64,000 bases of DNA. Source: Hyphomicrobiales bacterium (GTDB lineage: Bacteria; Pseudomonadota; Alphaproteobacteria; Rhizobiales; NORP267). The stretch spans positions 62,001 to 126,000 of the forward strand of contig JAJFHA010000009.1 in NCBI GenBank assembly GCA_021775875.1. The letters are read 5' to 3'. The notes under the pieces are model-generated. The model worked only from the letters and a program-made list of their open reading frames with translations. It was not told where the DNA came from and searched no databases. Position numbers and translations under genes: made by a program. Below, in pieces: positions 17,264 through 26,851 of this stretch. Each line of letters opens with the position of its first letter. Within the stretch, counting starts at the first letter, position 1.

Positions 17264-18766
17264 CTATTCCGCCAATTCTTTTGCGTACGTTTCCAGCAAC
17301 TTGTGTTTCAGTATCTTCCCGGTGGCGGCTGCGGGCAATTTTAGGGTCAGAATGATTTTTGAAGGTCGTTTGTAACCGGAAAGACGCGCGGCGACGTGAG
17401 CCTTCAACTTCGCTTCGTTGGTCGCGTCCAGGGTCGTCACCTGCACAAAGGCCAGCACCTCCTCGTTGCCTTCAACCTTGCGGCCTATGACCGCGCTTTG
17501 CACAATTGCGGAATGGTCGTTCAGCGCGGCCTCGACCTCTTGCGGGAAGACGTTAAAGCCTGAGCGGATGATGATTTCCTTGCTGCGCCCGACAATATGC
17601 AAGCGGCCCTGGTCATCGAACCGCCCGATATCGCCCGTGTTCAACCATCCCTCCGTGTCAATCGTCGCACGGGTAGCTTCCTGGTTGCGAAAATATCCGG
17701 CCATCACATGCGGGCCCTTGATCTGGATATCGCCGGTCGCAGCTTCATTCGCCAGTCGGACCTGGGTGCCTGGAATTGCTGTGCCGACACTGGTATCCGG
17801 ATCACCAAGGGCGTTCGCCGTGGTGCAAATCCCTGCCGTGCATTCGGTCATGCCATAACCGTTTTGCAATGGAAGACCATAGAAGGCCTCGGCCTCGCGT
17901 TTCCAGACAGGGTCTAGTGGCGCAGCGCCAGACGAAACGTAACGCAGTTGGCTATCCTCAAGCCGCTCGATCTCCTGCTCCCGCGCATATTGCATCAATA
18001 ATGCATGCATCTGCGGTACTGCGGGCAGGATCGTGACTCCACCAAGCAATGCCGCATATAGTCCGCCCGGGGTGAAGCGGTTTTGTAGCCGTACAGCAGC
18101 CCCCACCGTTGAGCTAGCCACGATCATGGAAGCCAGGCCAAACACATGCGTTATCGGCAGCCCGCCATATACCAGATCGTCCGACCCGATTCCCCGCAAG
18201 GCGGCAGAGGCTTTGCCCGCAAAGCACAGGTTCGCATGAGTCAGCATAACGCCTTTCGGGTCTCCGGTCGTACCGGTGGTGTAGAGGATTACGGCAACCT
18301 GCCCGGCAGTTATATCCACTGGTTCGGGGTCGCTGGGCCCGGTAATTGCTATGGCAATCTCGCCATAGGTACCGTTGTTGGAGATAGCGTCAAAATTGTC
18401 CGCATGGGTTGCCGCCTCTTGAGACGAACCAATGGTCAGCACTATGGCGCGGGGAGTTGCGTGTTTCACCACACGGGCGATTTCATCCGTGCTCATCCGC
18501 GCATTGACCGGCACTGCCCAGGCGTCCATGCGGCTGGCGGCGAACAGAAACGCTACAATGGCCGCGCAGTTCTCAGATACGATCAACACCCGATCACCAG
18601 GTACAACACCTTTGGTTTCCAGCACGGTCACCGCTTCCGAGATGGCCCGTTGCAATCGGGCGTAGGAGAACAGCGTTCCATCGAAATCAATAAGCGCAAG
18701 GGCATCGGGCTGCCTCTCAGCCCAATGGTTCACATTTTCATGGATGCGTTTGATTGCAGACGTCAT
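17264..18766 (-). CDS. AMP-dependent acyl-CoA synthetase/ligase
   Basis: A 500-residue ANL-superfamily ligase that forms an acyl-AMP and then an acyl-CoA. The phosphate loop VILYTTGTTGDPKGVMLTH, the A5 motif NGYGMTECTAG, the A7 aspartate in EGWLNTGDIGRFD, the hinge VGRSKEIIIRSGFNVFP and the catalytic Lys in PAAATGKILKHKL are all intact. The length is typical of medium/long-chain or aryl acid ligases of the FadD3/MenE-like type; the chain length cannot be judged. GGAG lies 5 bases before ATG 18766. It stands alone between two gene-poor stretches, so its link to the catabolic cluster is only by distance and function. Confidence 0.9.
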   Translation of the reverse strand: MTSAIKRIHENVNHWAERQPDALALIDFDGTLFSYARLQRAISEAVTVLETKGVVPGDRVLIVSENCAAIVAFLFAASRMDAWAVPVNARMSTDEIARVVKHATPRAIVLTIGSSQEAATHADNFDAISNNGTYGEIAIAITGPSDPEPVDITAGQVAVILYTTGTTGDPKGVMLTHANLCFAGKASAALRGIGSDDLVYGGLPITHVFGLASMIVASSTVGAAVRLQNRFTPGGLYAALLGGVTILPAVPQMHALLMQYAREQEIERLEDSQLRYVSSGAAPLDPVWKREAEAFYGLPLQNGYGMTECTAGICTTANALGDPDTSVGTAIPGTQVRLANEAATGDIQIKGPHVMAGYFRNQEATRATIDTEGWLNTGDIGRFDDQGRLHIVGRSKEIIIRSGFNVFPQEVEAALNDHSAIVQSAVIGRKVEGNEEVLAFVQVTTLDATNEAKLKAHVAARLSGYKRPSKIILTLKLPAAATGKILKHKLLETYAKELAE

Positions 18767-19078
18767 TCAATCTCCGGGTATTGGTTAGCTGGCGGCAGGG
18801 ACTGCAACGTTAAGATTATAGTATTTGTGCGCTTCCCGTCAGCAATCATGAGACATAATGTTGAGATATACCTTAATTATGTTGGTAACTCTGGGCTCTA
18901 AGCGGTAATTTGGCTTGTCAAATTCTCAAGAGAGCAAATCGGTATTCACGGCCCCAAGCGGACATTACCCAGACCCAGCTACATGACCGCTTTTGACCCG
19001 ATGCGGAAATTCGTTGCGATTGGGCAAACCGCACAATTGTTGACAAAGTTTCCAGGCTGCAACCTGGGTCACTTAGAC
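18767..19078. other. Gene-free stretch with short hairpin elements
   Basis: About 310 bases without a credible gene. AGCGGACATT (18957-18966) is followed by CCGC-N12-GCGG (18987-19006, loop TTTTGACCCGAT), which looks like a degenerate copy of a short interspersed hairpin. CCAGG-CTGCAA-CCTGG at 19052-19067 lies 12 bases past the methyltransferase stop and may be a weak terminator. The ligase promoter should also be here. Confidence 0.35.
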
Positions 19079-19891
19079 TTATCTCGACGCGACGAAGACA
19101 TGTCCCTGTATCTTGCCAGAAACCAGTCCAGCACCGAAGGATTGTTCGATGTCCGCAGCTGCGGCGCTTGTGATCTTGTCCAGTGAACCGGCGTCACGTT
19201 TCTCCAGTTCATTTCTCAAAGGTGTTCCCTGGCAGTAAGCCAAGGCAGGAATATGTGGGCTGTCGGCGCGGCTTTGGGCCGTGATCGTCTGCACTTCGAC
19301 ATTCCCGAACCCGGCATTTTGCAGGTCAAGACCGATAGCCTCTACATCATGGTATCCATGTGGGGTTCGTGACAAAAAAACAGGTGGGTCGTCGGGAAAA
19401 AACCGCGCAGCCGTTACGGTGACACTCTGCGCGAACTCGTTCTCTTCGATCTTATCCCAGACGTTAAAAATGAAGCGGCCTTCATCACGAAGCACACGTA
19501 AAGCCTCACGATACCCTGCGGTCTTGTCCGGCAGAAACATCACCCCGAACTGGCAGCACACGACGTCGAAAGTATCGTTATCGAACGGCAATGCCATTGC
19601 ATCTGCCTGCTGCCATTCGATCCGGTCATCGACGGGCTGCTGGCGGTCAGCACGGACCAGCATTGGAGGGTTCAGATCAGTGACGACATAGCGCGCGTCT
19701 CTTGCCAACAAAGGCGCTAGTGCACGCGTGACCACGCCGCTTCCTGCGGCAGTTTCGAGGACAGTCCTGGGCGCGGCGCTTGCAACCTTTTGCGCCATGT
19801 CTTGGGCGTAGGATTTAAAAATCAAAGGCACCAGGAAGTCGTCGTAAATGTCAGGAATTGAGCCCGTGAAATTCTTGTCTTTGTCCGACAC
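19079..19891 (-). CDS. Class I SAM-dependent methyltransferase (UbiE/COQ5-like fold)
   Basis: A 270-residue methyltransferase. Motif I is TVLETAAGSGVVTRALAP, an acidic residue ends strand 2 (YVVTDLNPPML), and the QADAMALPFDNDTFDVVCC stretch with EALRVLRDEGRFIFNVWD is typical of type 11 methyltransferases. The substrate is unknown; the family acts on quinones, lipids and small metabolites. The start is GTG 19891, with AGGGA 13 bases upstream, which is a poor fit; no better start is seen. It is isolated, with 255 bases to tRNA-Ala upstream and a gene-free stretch downstream. Confidence 0.8.
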   Translation of the reverse strand: MSDKDKNFTGSIPDIYDDFLVPLIFKSYAQDMAQKVASAAPRTVLETAAGSGVVTRALAPLLARDARYVVTDLNPPMLVRADRQQPVDDRIEWQQADAMALPFDNDTFDVVCCQFGVMFLPDKTAGYREALRVLRDEGRFIFNVWDKIEENEFAQSVTVTAARFFPDDPPVFLSRTPHGYHDVEAIGLDLQNAGFGNVEVQTITAQSRADSPHIPALAYCQGTPLRNELEKRDAGSLDKITSAAAADIEQSFGAGLVSGKIQGHVFVASR

Positions 19892-20146
19892 TGTTTTTCT
19901 GAGTCCCTAATGGTGCATTTGAGTAACCCATTCGCGTGTAACACAGTATGATCATTGTGTCTGGTAGATTTGGGCTCGGAGTCGCCATTACTGAAAATTC
20001 TTCGAATGTCGACTGTTGGTACATAGAGGACGTTGCGTAGTCGACTTGTAAACGTCTGCCTATTAGCCATAGTATGGGAAAAATGATGGGAAGAACTGAA
20101 AGAAATAATAATATCTGTTTAAAATCAAATAGCTGCCCAATAAGCT

Positions 20147-20222
<76 letters not shown>

Positions 20223-20336
20223 TTAATGGGTTCCGGGTTTGGCCCGGAGTAAATGGTTCGCTACATCAAGTCGTAGCTTTGGTCAAACCCTGGTTGATTC
20301 AACTGCAATATTGTCGGCCGGATCGCGTAAATATAT

Positions 20337-20768
20337 CTAGTCTTCGTCGTCACCTGTGGCACCGCCCACAAGGTCTGAAACATTCGGACTATCTTCATCA
20401 TCATCTTCGAGGAACGAATCTTTATCGGATTCTTCCTCATCATCATCATCGTTCAGATCCACATCGACCGCATCGATATCGATGTCACTTTCGTCATTGT
20501 CGTTGTCGTCATCACCAGCACCGCGTTCCTCGTCCGCATCTTCTAGCGAAACCAGTTCGGCATTTTCTTCTTTTTCCGGCTCGGTGTTTTCCTGATCCTT
20601 GGATGCTGTATCCTTGCTCGCAACGGGTTTGGCCCGCTTTGCCGCAGGCTTTGCTTCAACAAAGGTTGTCCCGCATTTCGGGCATACAATGGGATCACGC
20701 TGAAGATCATAAAATTTGCTCTCGCAACTTTCACAAAGACGTTTAATTCCAAGATCGGGTTTGGCCAA
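20337..20768 (-). CDS. TIGR02300 family acidic zinc-ribbon protein
   Basis: A 143-residue protein of the TIGR02300 (FYDLN acid) family, common in alphaproteobacteria. The N-terminus MAKPDLGIKRLCESCESKFY is the family signature, and CESC...CPKC forms a probable zinc ribbon at residues 12-33. From about residue 65 the protein is extremely rich in Asp and Glu, with a run DLNDDDDEEESDKD. Its function is not established; a nucleic-acid or ribosome-associated role is a guess from the zinc ribbon plus acidic tail. The start is TTG 20768 with AGGA about 11 bases upstream. It lies between tRNA-Ala and the divergent aroA. Confidence 0.9.
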   Translation of the reverse strand: MAKPDLGIKRLCESCESKFYDLQRDPIVCPKCGTTFVEAKPAAKRAKPVASKDTASKDQENTEPEKEENAELVSLEDADEERGAGDDDNDNDESDIDIDAVDVDLNDDDDEEESDKDSFLEDDDEDSPNVSDLVGGATGDDED

Positions 20769-20972
20769 AACTCTGTCCTGTTCGTTTTCTCAATAATACG
20801 AGGTGTCATTGCCACGATGTTGTGAAGCTGTCAAAAGCAAATCGCAAAGTTTTTTCAAGGCTGTTAATTGCCAGAATCGGGATTTTGCTCCTGCCCACCG
20901 ATCCGGGCCGGAAAATCAAGTTCCCGAGGGCGGTATCCGGAGCACGATACAATCAATAATTCCGACCAGAAT

Positions 20973-22313
20973 ATGCCGTTTATGGCGAGTAAATCCGGCC
21001 CCTTTGTTGGCAAAATCATCGCCCCCGGCGACAAGTCAATCTCACACCGGGCGCTAATTTTCGGAGCGTTGGCGCGTGGCACCACATCCATCAGTGGTGT
21101 GCTTGAAGGCGAAGATGTTTTAGCGACCGGCGAAGCGGTTGCCGCCATGGGAGCGGAGGTGGAACGATGCGGTGTTGGGAAATACGAGGTAACAGGTGTC
21201 GGACAATTCGGTTTACGCAATCCGGTTGCGCCGCTCGATCTTGGAAATTCGGGCACCGGGGCAAGATTATTGATGGGCCTTGTGGCGGGTCAGGGATTGT
21301 GTGCTGCGTTTGATGGCGACTCCTCTCTGCGCTCCAGACCCATGGGGCGTGTTCTGGTCCCGCTGGAAAATATGGGTGCGCGGGTATCACAGACGGGAGA
21401 GAATTACCGATTGCCATTGACGCTTATAGGCAGCAATCCGGCCATCCCGATCGATTACCCGATGCCGGTGGCCTCGGCTCAGGTCAAGTCAGCAATCCTG
21501 CTGGCAGGTCTCGGCGCGATGGGGACAACCATTGTTCGCGAGCGCCACCCGACCCGGGATCATACCGAGCGGATGCTGGCGCATTTTGGCGCTGATATTG
21601 ATGTCAGTCAGGAAGGCGATGATACCGTGATCAGGGTGTCAGGGAAAAATTCTCTGGTCGGGCGCGATATCATGGTGCCAGGAGATCCGAGTTCAGCGGC
21701 TTTTCCGCTTAGCGCTGCAATCCTCGCGCCCGGGTCAGATCTCATGTTACCCGGGATCATGATCAACCCGACAAGGGCCGGGTTGTTGACGACCTTGGTG
21801 GAAATGGGGGCGGATATTGCGTTTCTGAATGAACGCGATGCCGGCGGCGAACCGGTCGCCGATCTTCATGTCAAAGCGAGTGCGCTTCGCGGCATCGAAG
21901 TACCGGCGGCACGTGCCCCCTCCATGATTGATGAATATCCGATACTTGCAATTCTGGCCGCCGCTGCGACCGGGACCACAATTATGCGGGGTTTGAGCGA
22001 ATTACGGGTCAAGGAAAGCGACCGGCTCGAAGCGGTCCTGTCCGGGCTTAAGGCCAATGGCGTTGAGGCGCGAGCGGAAGGTGATGATTTGATCGTCGAA
22101 GGCTGCGGTGCGGGCGCTGCAATTCCGGGCGGCGGCATGGTTGCAACCCACATGGACCACCGTATCGCCATGTCGTTTCTGGTCATGGGGCTGGTATCCG
22201 ATGAGCCGGTTACAATCGACAGCGCCGAAATGATCGCCACCAGCTACCCGGATTTCATAGGGTCGATGCGTGCCGTCGGCGCTTGTATCGAAGAAGGAGA
22301 TACAGGGTCTTGA
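20973..22313 (+). CDS. aroA: 3-phosphoshikimate 1-carboxyvinyltransferase (EPSP synthase)
   Basis: A 446-residue EPSP synthase joining shikimate-3-phosphate and PEP, the sixth step of the shikimate pathway. The N-terminal APGDKSISHRALIFGALA, LGNSGTGARLLMGL (the LxNxG(T/N) PEP-binding motif), the PVASAQVKSAILLAGL segment and the late RVKESDRLEA and DHRIAMSFLVMG blocks are all intact. The sequence is of the class II-like alpha/Agrobacterium type. ATG 20973 (or 20982) fits homologues, although no SD is visible; the open frame reaches back to a TTG at 20868. The stop overlaps the cmk start (TTGA), so both are coupled. Confidence 0.95.
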   Translation: MPFMASKSGPFVGKIIAPGDKSISHRALIFGALARGTTSISGVLEGEDVLATGEAVAAMGAEVERCGVGKYEVTGVGQFGLRNPVAPLDLGNSGTGARLLMGLVAGQGLCAAFDGDSSLRSRPMGRVLVPLENMGARVSQTGENYRLPLTLIGSNPAIPIDYPMPVASAQVKSAILLAGLGAMGTTIVRERHPTRDHTERMLAHFGADIDVSQEGDDTVIRVSGKNSLVGRDIMVPGDPSSAAFPLSAAILAPGSDLMLPGIMINPTRAGLLTTLVEMGADIAFLNERDAGGEPVADLHVKASALRGIEVPAARAPSMIDEYPILAILAAAATGTTIMRGLSELRVKESDRLEAVLSGLKANGVEARAEGDDLIVEGCGAGAAIPGGGMVATHMDHRIAMSFLVMGLVSDEPVTIDSAEMIATSYPDFIGSMRAVGACIEEGDTGS

Positions 22314-22927
22314 TTATCGCTGTAGACGGACCGGCGGCATCGGGAAAAGGAACCCTTGCGCGGCGTTTGGCAGATCATCTTGGTCTGCTCTATCTGGATA
22401 CCGGTCTGATTTACCGGGCCATTGGATGGCACCTGCTTGAAAATGGCTTTGCACCGGGCGATGAAAATGCAGCGGTAGAAATCGCATCTACACTCGATCT
22501 GACGGCAATTGATGAAGTCCAGCTTAGAACCGCCGGGATAGGAGAGGCCGCTTCAATCGCGGCCGCCAATGTCAATGTACGGGCAGCAATTCTGCAATAT
22601 CAGCGCAGGTTCGCTGAAAAAGCCCCGGGCGCTGTGTTGGACGGGCGCGATATCGGGACAATTGTCTGCCCGGATGCAGATCACAAACTCTTTGTAACAG
22701 CGTCGCCTGAAGTGCGGGCCAGGCGGCGTGGCCGGGAATTGCGCCTCTCTGGAACTGATATTTCCGATGATGAAGTGCTTGCAGACCTGTTGCGGCGGGA
22801 CGAGCGCGACCGGACCCGGGCGGTGGCCCCATTGAAGCCTGCAGACGACGCGCACTTGCTCGATACGTCTAACTTGGATATAGAAGCGGCATTCAGAGCG
22901 GCTGTAGCCATTGTCAGCGGTTCATGA
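22310..22927 (+). CDS. cmk: Cytidylate kinase
   Basis: A 205-residue (d)CMP kinase that phosphorylates CMP and dCMP with ATP. The P-loop is VDGPAASGKGTLARRLA near the N-terminus, followed by LYLDTGLIYRAIGW, and DGRDIGTIVCPDADHKLFVTA is the CMP-binding block. The LID arginines are in LRRDERDRTR. The start is taken as TTG 22310, whose last bases form the aroA stop (TTGA overlap), with AAGGAG 10 bases before. The order aroA-cmk-rpsA is conserved in alphaproteobacteria. The length is normal for the family. Confidence 0.95.
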   Translation: MIIAVDGPAASGKGTLARRLADHLGLLYLDTGLIYRAIGWHLLENGFAPGDENAAVEIASTLDLTAIDEVQLRTAGIGEAASIAAANVNVRAAILQYQRRFAEKAPGAVLDGRDIGTIVCPDADHKLFVTASPEVRARRRGRELRLSGTDISDDEVLADLLRRDERDRTRAVAPLKPADDAHLLDTSNLDIEAAFRAAVAIVSGS

Positions 22928-23142
22928 ACATTGAAGGGGGCATGAAAATGCGCCCGTTTCGGTGTTTAACAATGGGCGATGTCCATTGATCCCCAAGCGT
23001 ATAAATTTGGGGAGTGAGCCGCAGGGAAAGTCGCCGGAAAATACATCATGGCAAGGTAAATGACCGGGGTCAGAAAATCCCGTGTTTCAGCCATGCTGGA
23101 TGAATAAGAGCGGAGCGGCATCTGCCGTTTCAAATTTAACCC

Positions 23143-23158
23143 GCCGGGAAACCCCGGC
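23143..23158 (+). promoter_or_regulatory. GC-rich hairpin in the rpsA leader
   Basis: GCCGGG-AAAC-CCCGGC forms a perfect 6-bp stem with a tetraloop, 30 bases before the rpsA start codon, followed by TTAAAAACG. The 261-bp gap between cmk and rpsA holds no gene, so it probably contains the rpsA promoter and leader. A hairpin this close to the start could take part in S1 autoregulation, but this is inference. Confidence 0.4.
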
Positions 23159-23188
23159 TTAAAAACGACGAACTGATTGAACCAGCTT

Positions 23189-24994
23189 ATGAACGAATCC
23201 CTTAATCCAACCCGCGATGATTTCGCGGCTATGCTTGAAGCCTCATTTGACGACAATTCCATGACGGAAGGTTCCGTCGTCAAAGGCACGATTGTTGCCA
23301 TTGAAAAAGACCTGGCGGTCGTAGACGTTGGTCTGAAGACCGAAGGCAGAATACCCCTTAAAGAATTTGACTCACCCTCAGGTGATGCTCCGGTTGCTGT
23401 TGGCGACGTGGTAGAGGTTTACCTCGAGCGCGTTGAAAATGCGCTCGGTGAAGCTATGCTGTCTCGGGAGAAGGCGCGCCGCGAAGAGAGTTGGGTACGT
23501 CTCGAAGAAAAATTCAACGATGGCGAGAAGGTTGATGGACAGATCTTCAACCTGGTCAAGGGCGGCTACACAGTTGACCTTGATGGCGCTGTCGCGTTTT
23601 TACCGAGAAGTCAGGTGGATGTCAGGCCTGTGCGCGATATCGCTCCGCTGATGAACACACCTCAGCAATTCCAGATTTTAAAAATGGACCGCCGCCGTGG
23701 CAACATCGTTGTATCCCGCCGCGCCATTCTGGAAGAATCTTATGCTGAGAAACGCCAGGAACTGGTCCAGAGCCTGAAAGACGGTCAGGTCATCGACGGC
23801 GTTGTGAAAAACATCACCGATTATGGTGCATTCGTTGATCTCGGCGGCATCGATGGTTTGCTGCATGTTACCGATATTGCATGGCGGCGGATTAACCATC
23901 CGGGCGACGTTCTGACCGTTGGTCAGACTGCCAAGGTCCAGATCATCAAGATCAATCCGGAAACCCACCGCATCAGCCTTGGCATGAAACAGCTTGAAGC
24001 CGATCCCTGGGATGGCATCGACGCCAAATACCCCCTCAACACCAAGATCAAGGGCCGGGTCACCAACATTACCGATTACGGTGCATTCGTTGAGCTGGAA
24101 CCTGGTATCGAAGGTCTGATCCATGTTTCTGAGATGAGCTGGACCAAGAAAAATTTCTATCCTGGAAAAATCGTTTCAACATCTCAGGAAGTTGAAGTGA
24201 TGGTGCTTGATGTGGATCCTCAAAAACGCCGGATCTCACTTGGCCTCAAACAGACCATGGACAATCCGTGGGAAAGCTTTGAAGGGCTTTATCCGAAAGG
24301 CACGATTATCGAAGGTGAGATCAAGAACAAGACCGAATTTGGTCTGTTCATCGGTCTCGATGGCGATGTGGACGGCATGGCCCATTTGTCTGATCTTGAC
24401 TGGACGATGTCTGGTGAAGAAGCGATTGAACGCTACAATAAAGGCGACATGGTCAAAGCCGTTGTGCTTGAGGTTGATACCAGCAAAGAGCGGATCAGCC
24501 TTGGCATCAAGCAGCTTGGCGATGATCCAATGGATTCAGGTGAAACCTCGGATGGCGGCGGCATCCGTCGTAATGCGACCGTGACTTGTGAAGTTATTCA
24601 GGTCAATGACGGTGGTATCGAGGTCAAGATTGCCGACACCGAATTCACCGCATTCATCCGCCGTTCCGATCTGTCCCGCGAACGTTCCGAGCAACGCCCG
24701 GACCGTTTCCAGGTAGGCCAGAAAGTAGATGCCCGCGTCACCCAGTTCGACAAAAAGAGCCGCAAGATTTCTGTCTCAATCAAGGCACTGGAAATTGCCG
24801 ATGAGAAGGAAGCGGTTGCGCAATATGGATCGGTTGATTCAGGCGCGTCTCTTGGCGACATCCTCGGTGCGGCCCTTAACCAGGCCCATGACGGTGACTC
24901 TGAAGAACAGCCTGAAGAAGCTCCTGCGGCTGAAGAAGATACAGCGTCTGAGGAAGCCGCTCAAGACAATGAAGACGGCAAGGATGCCGACTAA
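23189..24994 (+). CDS. rpsA: 30S ribosomal protein S1
   Basis: A 601-residue S1 protein with six S1 (OB-fold) domains, which brings mRNA to the 30S subunit. Domain starts are visible at SVVKGTIVAIEKDLAVVDVG, GQIFNLVKGGYTVDL, GVVKNITDYGAFVDLGGIDG, GRVTNITDYGAFVELEPGIEG, GEIKNKTEFGLFIGLDGDVDG and VTCEVIQVNDGGIEVKI. After residue 560 there is a highly acidic tail of Glu and Asp, longer than in many relatives. ATG 23189 is used, not the TTG at 23177. It lies downstream of cmk, with a GC-rich hairpin in its leader. Confidence 0.97.
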   Translation: MNESLNPTRDDFAAMLEASFDDNSMTEGSVVKGTIVAIEKDLAVVDVGLKTEGRIPLKEFDSPSGDAPVAVGDVVEVYLERVENALGEAMLSREKARREESWVRLEEKFNDGEKVDGQIFNLVKGGYTVDLDGAVAFLPRSQVDVRPVRDIAPLMNTPQQFQILKMDRRRGNIVVSRRAILEESYAEKRQELVQSLKDGQVIDGVVKNITDYGAFVDLGGIDGLLHVTDIAWRRINHPGDVLTVGQTAKVQIIKINPETHRISLGMKQLEADPWDGIDAKYPLNTKIKGRVTNITDYGAFVELEPGIEGLIHVSEMSWTKKNFYPGKIVSTSQEVEVMVLDVDPQKRRISLGLKQTMDNPWESFEGLYPKGTIIEGEIKNKTEFGLFIGLDGDVDGMAHLSDLDWTMSGEEAIERYNKGDMVKAVVLEVDTSKERISLGIKQLGDDPMDSGETSDGGGIRRNATVTCEVIQVNDGGIEVKIADTEFTAFIRRSDLSRERSEQRPDRFQVGQKVDARVTQFDKKSRKISVSIKALEIADEKEAVAQYGSVDSGASLGDILGAALNQAHDGDSEEQPEEAPAAEEDTASEEAAQDNEDGKDAD

Positions 24995-25025
24995 CCTGCA
25001 TCCTTGTGAAAATCGTGTAACCGTG

Positions 25026-25045
25026 CGCCCCGGCCTTGCCGGGCG
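25026..25045 (+). terminator. Hairpin after rpsA
   Basis: CGCCCCGGC-CTT-GCCGGGCG forms an 8-bp GC stem with one bulged C, 32 bases after the rpsA stop. No U-tract follows, so it may act as a processing or stability element rather than a strong terminator. Confidence 0.35.
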
Positions 25046-25086
25046 CGCGGCTATGCCGCTGGCCGCATGATTTGTGAGATTTGTGC

Positions 25087-26064
25087 ATGAGCCTTGAAGC
25101 AGACAATCTGGTTGATCGTCGCCGGTTGCGGCGCAAAGTGACGCGCTGGCGAGTGGTCGCTTTTGTCGCCATCATTGGTGCCCTTTTATTTGTAGCAACA
25201 AATATTCAAGGACCCTGGAATTTACTGCCGGGGGAGCAAGTTGCCAGGGTCACGATCGAGGGATTCATATCCGATGATCACGACCAGCAGGCGCTTTTGG
25301 AAAAAATCGCCGAAGACGATAATGTCCAGGCTTTGATCCTCCATATCAATAGCCCGGGCGGGACCACAACCGGGTCGGAGGCGCTCTATGAAGCCTTGCG
25401 CAAGGTAGCGGCCGAAAAGCCAATCGTGGCGGTTATGGGTACAATCGCCACTTCAGGCGGCTATATCGCGGCTTTAGGCGCCGATCATATTATCGCCCGT
25501 GGCAACACCATTACCGGATCAATCGGCGTCATTTTTCAATGGACCCAGGTGACCACTCTGCTGACCCAGTTAGGGATCGAATTTGAAGAAGTAAAAAGCT
25601 CCATTCTCAAGGCAGAACCATCGCCCTTTAACGAAACGCCACCTGAAGCACGCGCGATTATGGAAGCTATGGTTGCTGATTCTTATGACTGGTTTCTGGC
25701 GCTGGTCGCCGAGCGGCGGAATATAGACCTGACCCGGGCCGGAATTCTGGGCGATGGCCGGGTTTATACGGGTCGGCAGGCGTTCGAGGTTGGACTTATT
25801 GACGGTGTTGGTGGCGAAAATGCCGCGATGCTCTGGCTCCATGAAGAACATAATATTGCTGAAAATATTACAGTGATTGATTGGAAATCAGGCGGAGATC
25901 TGGATTTCGGATTATTCTCTAGTGGAGCCAGGCTGGCAGGCGCTTTGGTCAATGACGGAATAGTCCGAACACTGAGCAATCTTCTGTCACAAGCTGCCAA
26001 TAGCAACGGACGACTTGACGGCCTTGTTTCTGTTTGGCACGCTCCAGAGACAGAGAGCGACTAA
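25087..26064 (+). CDS. sppA: Signal peptide peptidase SppA (family S49)
   Basis: A 325-residue short-form SppA anchored by one N-terminal membrane helix ([18 protein letters not shown]). It degrades cleaved signal peptides with a Ser-Lys dyad: the nucleophile lies in [17 protein letters not shown] and the general base in [12 protein letters not shown], matching the positions in the Bacillus enzyme. [15 protein letters not shown] and [21 protein letters not shown] are further family signatures. It is placed between rpsA and ihfB, the conserved order in this class. The ATG at 25087 is preferred over a TTG six bases earlier; the SD is weak. Confidence 0.93.
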   Translation: MSLEADNLVDRRRLRRKVTRWRVVAFVAIIGALLFVATNIQGPWNLLPGEQVARVTIEGFISDDHDQQALLEKIAEDDNVQALILHINSPGGTTTGSEALYEALRKVAAEKPIVAVMGTIATSGGYIAALGADHIIARGNTITGSIGVIFQWTQVTTLLTQLGIEFEEVKSSILKAEPSPFNETPPEARAIMEAMVADSYDWFLALVAERRNIDLTRAGILGDGRVYTGRQAFEVGLIDGVGGENAAMLWLHEEHNIAENITVIDWKSGGDLDFGLFSSGARLAGALVNDGIVRTLSNLLSQAANSNGRLDGLVSVWHAPETESD

Positions 26065-26137
26065 CCTGCATAAAATACCGGTTTTTGGCGGAAAAATTGG
26101 TGGTAATGCGCTCGGTGAAACTGTCCGGGGGGAGAAA

Positions 26138-26425
26138 ATGATTAAATCCGAGCTGATTTTGCGGATGGCGCAATCAAATCCGCATCTCTATCAGCGTGAC
26201 ATCGAGAATATCGTCAATACGATTATTGGAGAGATTACCGACGTTTTGGCACAAGGTGACAGGGTAGAATTGCGCGGCTTTGGTGCCTTTTCTACCAAGG
26301 AACGGCGCTCGCGCATCGGTCGTAATCCACGCACCGGAGCAGCCGTCGCGGTTGGAGAAAAACGAGTACCGTTTTTCAAGACGGGCAAAGAAATGCGGGA
26401 GCGTTTGAACCGCGAGGATAGCTGA
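26138..26425 (+). CDS. ihfB: Integration host factor beta subunit
   Basis: A 95-residue HU/IHF-family DNA-bending protein. It starts [20 protein letters not shown] and has the arm signature [31 protein letters not shown]. The beta-type features [22 protein letters not shown] are intact. The alpha subunit is not in the window. GGGGGGAG lies 4 bases before the ATG at 26138. It follows sppA with a 73-base gap and precedes the LapA-domain gene, with a hairpin in between. Confidence 0.96.
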   Translation: MIKSELILRMAQSNPHLYQRDIENIVNTIIGEITDVLAQGDRVELRGFGAFSTKERRSRIGRNPRTGAAVAVGEKRVPFFKTGKEMRERLNREDS

Positions 26426-26430
26426 GATTG

Positions 26431-26472
26431 AAAACCGGACCAGGTTTCATATATTCAGCATGACCGGTTTTT
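26431..26472 (+). terminator. Possible terminator after ihfB
   Basis: AAAACCGG (26431-26438) and CCGGTTTT (26464-26471) form an 8-bp stem with a 25-base loop, followed by T, GGG and TTTT. It begins 6 bases after the ihfB stop and ends close to the SD of the next gene, so it may only attenuate. Confidence 0.4.
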
Positions 26473-26497
26473 GGGTTTTCCAATCAAAGGCCTCTTG

Positions 26498-26851
26498 ATG
26501 AAAAAGATTGTCCGTTATCTCGTCATTGCCCCGCTTGCCATCGTTATTATCGTGCTTGCTGTGGCCAATCGGCAAATCGTTACCTTGTCACTTGATCCGT
26601 TTTCAATCTCGGACCCTTCTATTTTTGTCCGGATGCCATTATTCATTCTTATTCTGGCGAGCATCGTTGTAGGAATTTTATCGGGTGGCATGGCGGCCTG
26701 GCTCCGGCAGGGAAAATGGCGGCGTACAGCGCGTTCTAAATCCGATGAAGCGGCCCGATGGCACCAGGAAGCAGACAGATTGCGTGAAGCCGGTCAACAG
26801 GCGAGCCGTCATGCATTGCCGTCTCCCGATCTACGGGATATTTCTGGCTAG
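26498..26851 (+). CDS. LapA-domain (DUF1049) membrane protein
   Basis: A 117-residue protein with two membrane helices (residues 5-25, LVIAPLAIVIIVLAVANRQ, and 44-67, LFILILASIVVGILSGGMAAW), followed by a basic then helical cytoplasmic tail. This is the LapA/YciS-like domain that in enterobacteria works with LapB in lipopolysaccharide assembly control; no LapB is present here. The start ATG 26498 has AAAGG 8 bases upstream. It is normally found between ihfB and the trp genes in this class, so the context agrees. Confidence 0.82.
   Translation: MKKIVRYLVIAPLAIVIIVLAVANRQIVTLSLDPFSISDPSIFVRMPLFILILASIVVGILSGGMAAWLRQGKWRRTARSKSDEAARWHQEADRLREAGQQASRHALPSPDLRDISG

Noticed and set aside
18146-18901. 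251-residue plus-strand ORF antisense to the acyl-CoA ligase
   Set aside because: It overlaps a gene with all motifs of its family and shows no protein features of its own.
20279-20746. 155-residue plus-strand ORF rich in His and Arg
   Set aside because: It is the complement of the Asp/Glu-rich tail of the TIGR02300 protein.
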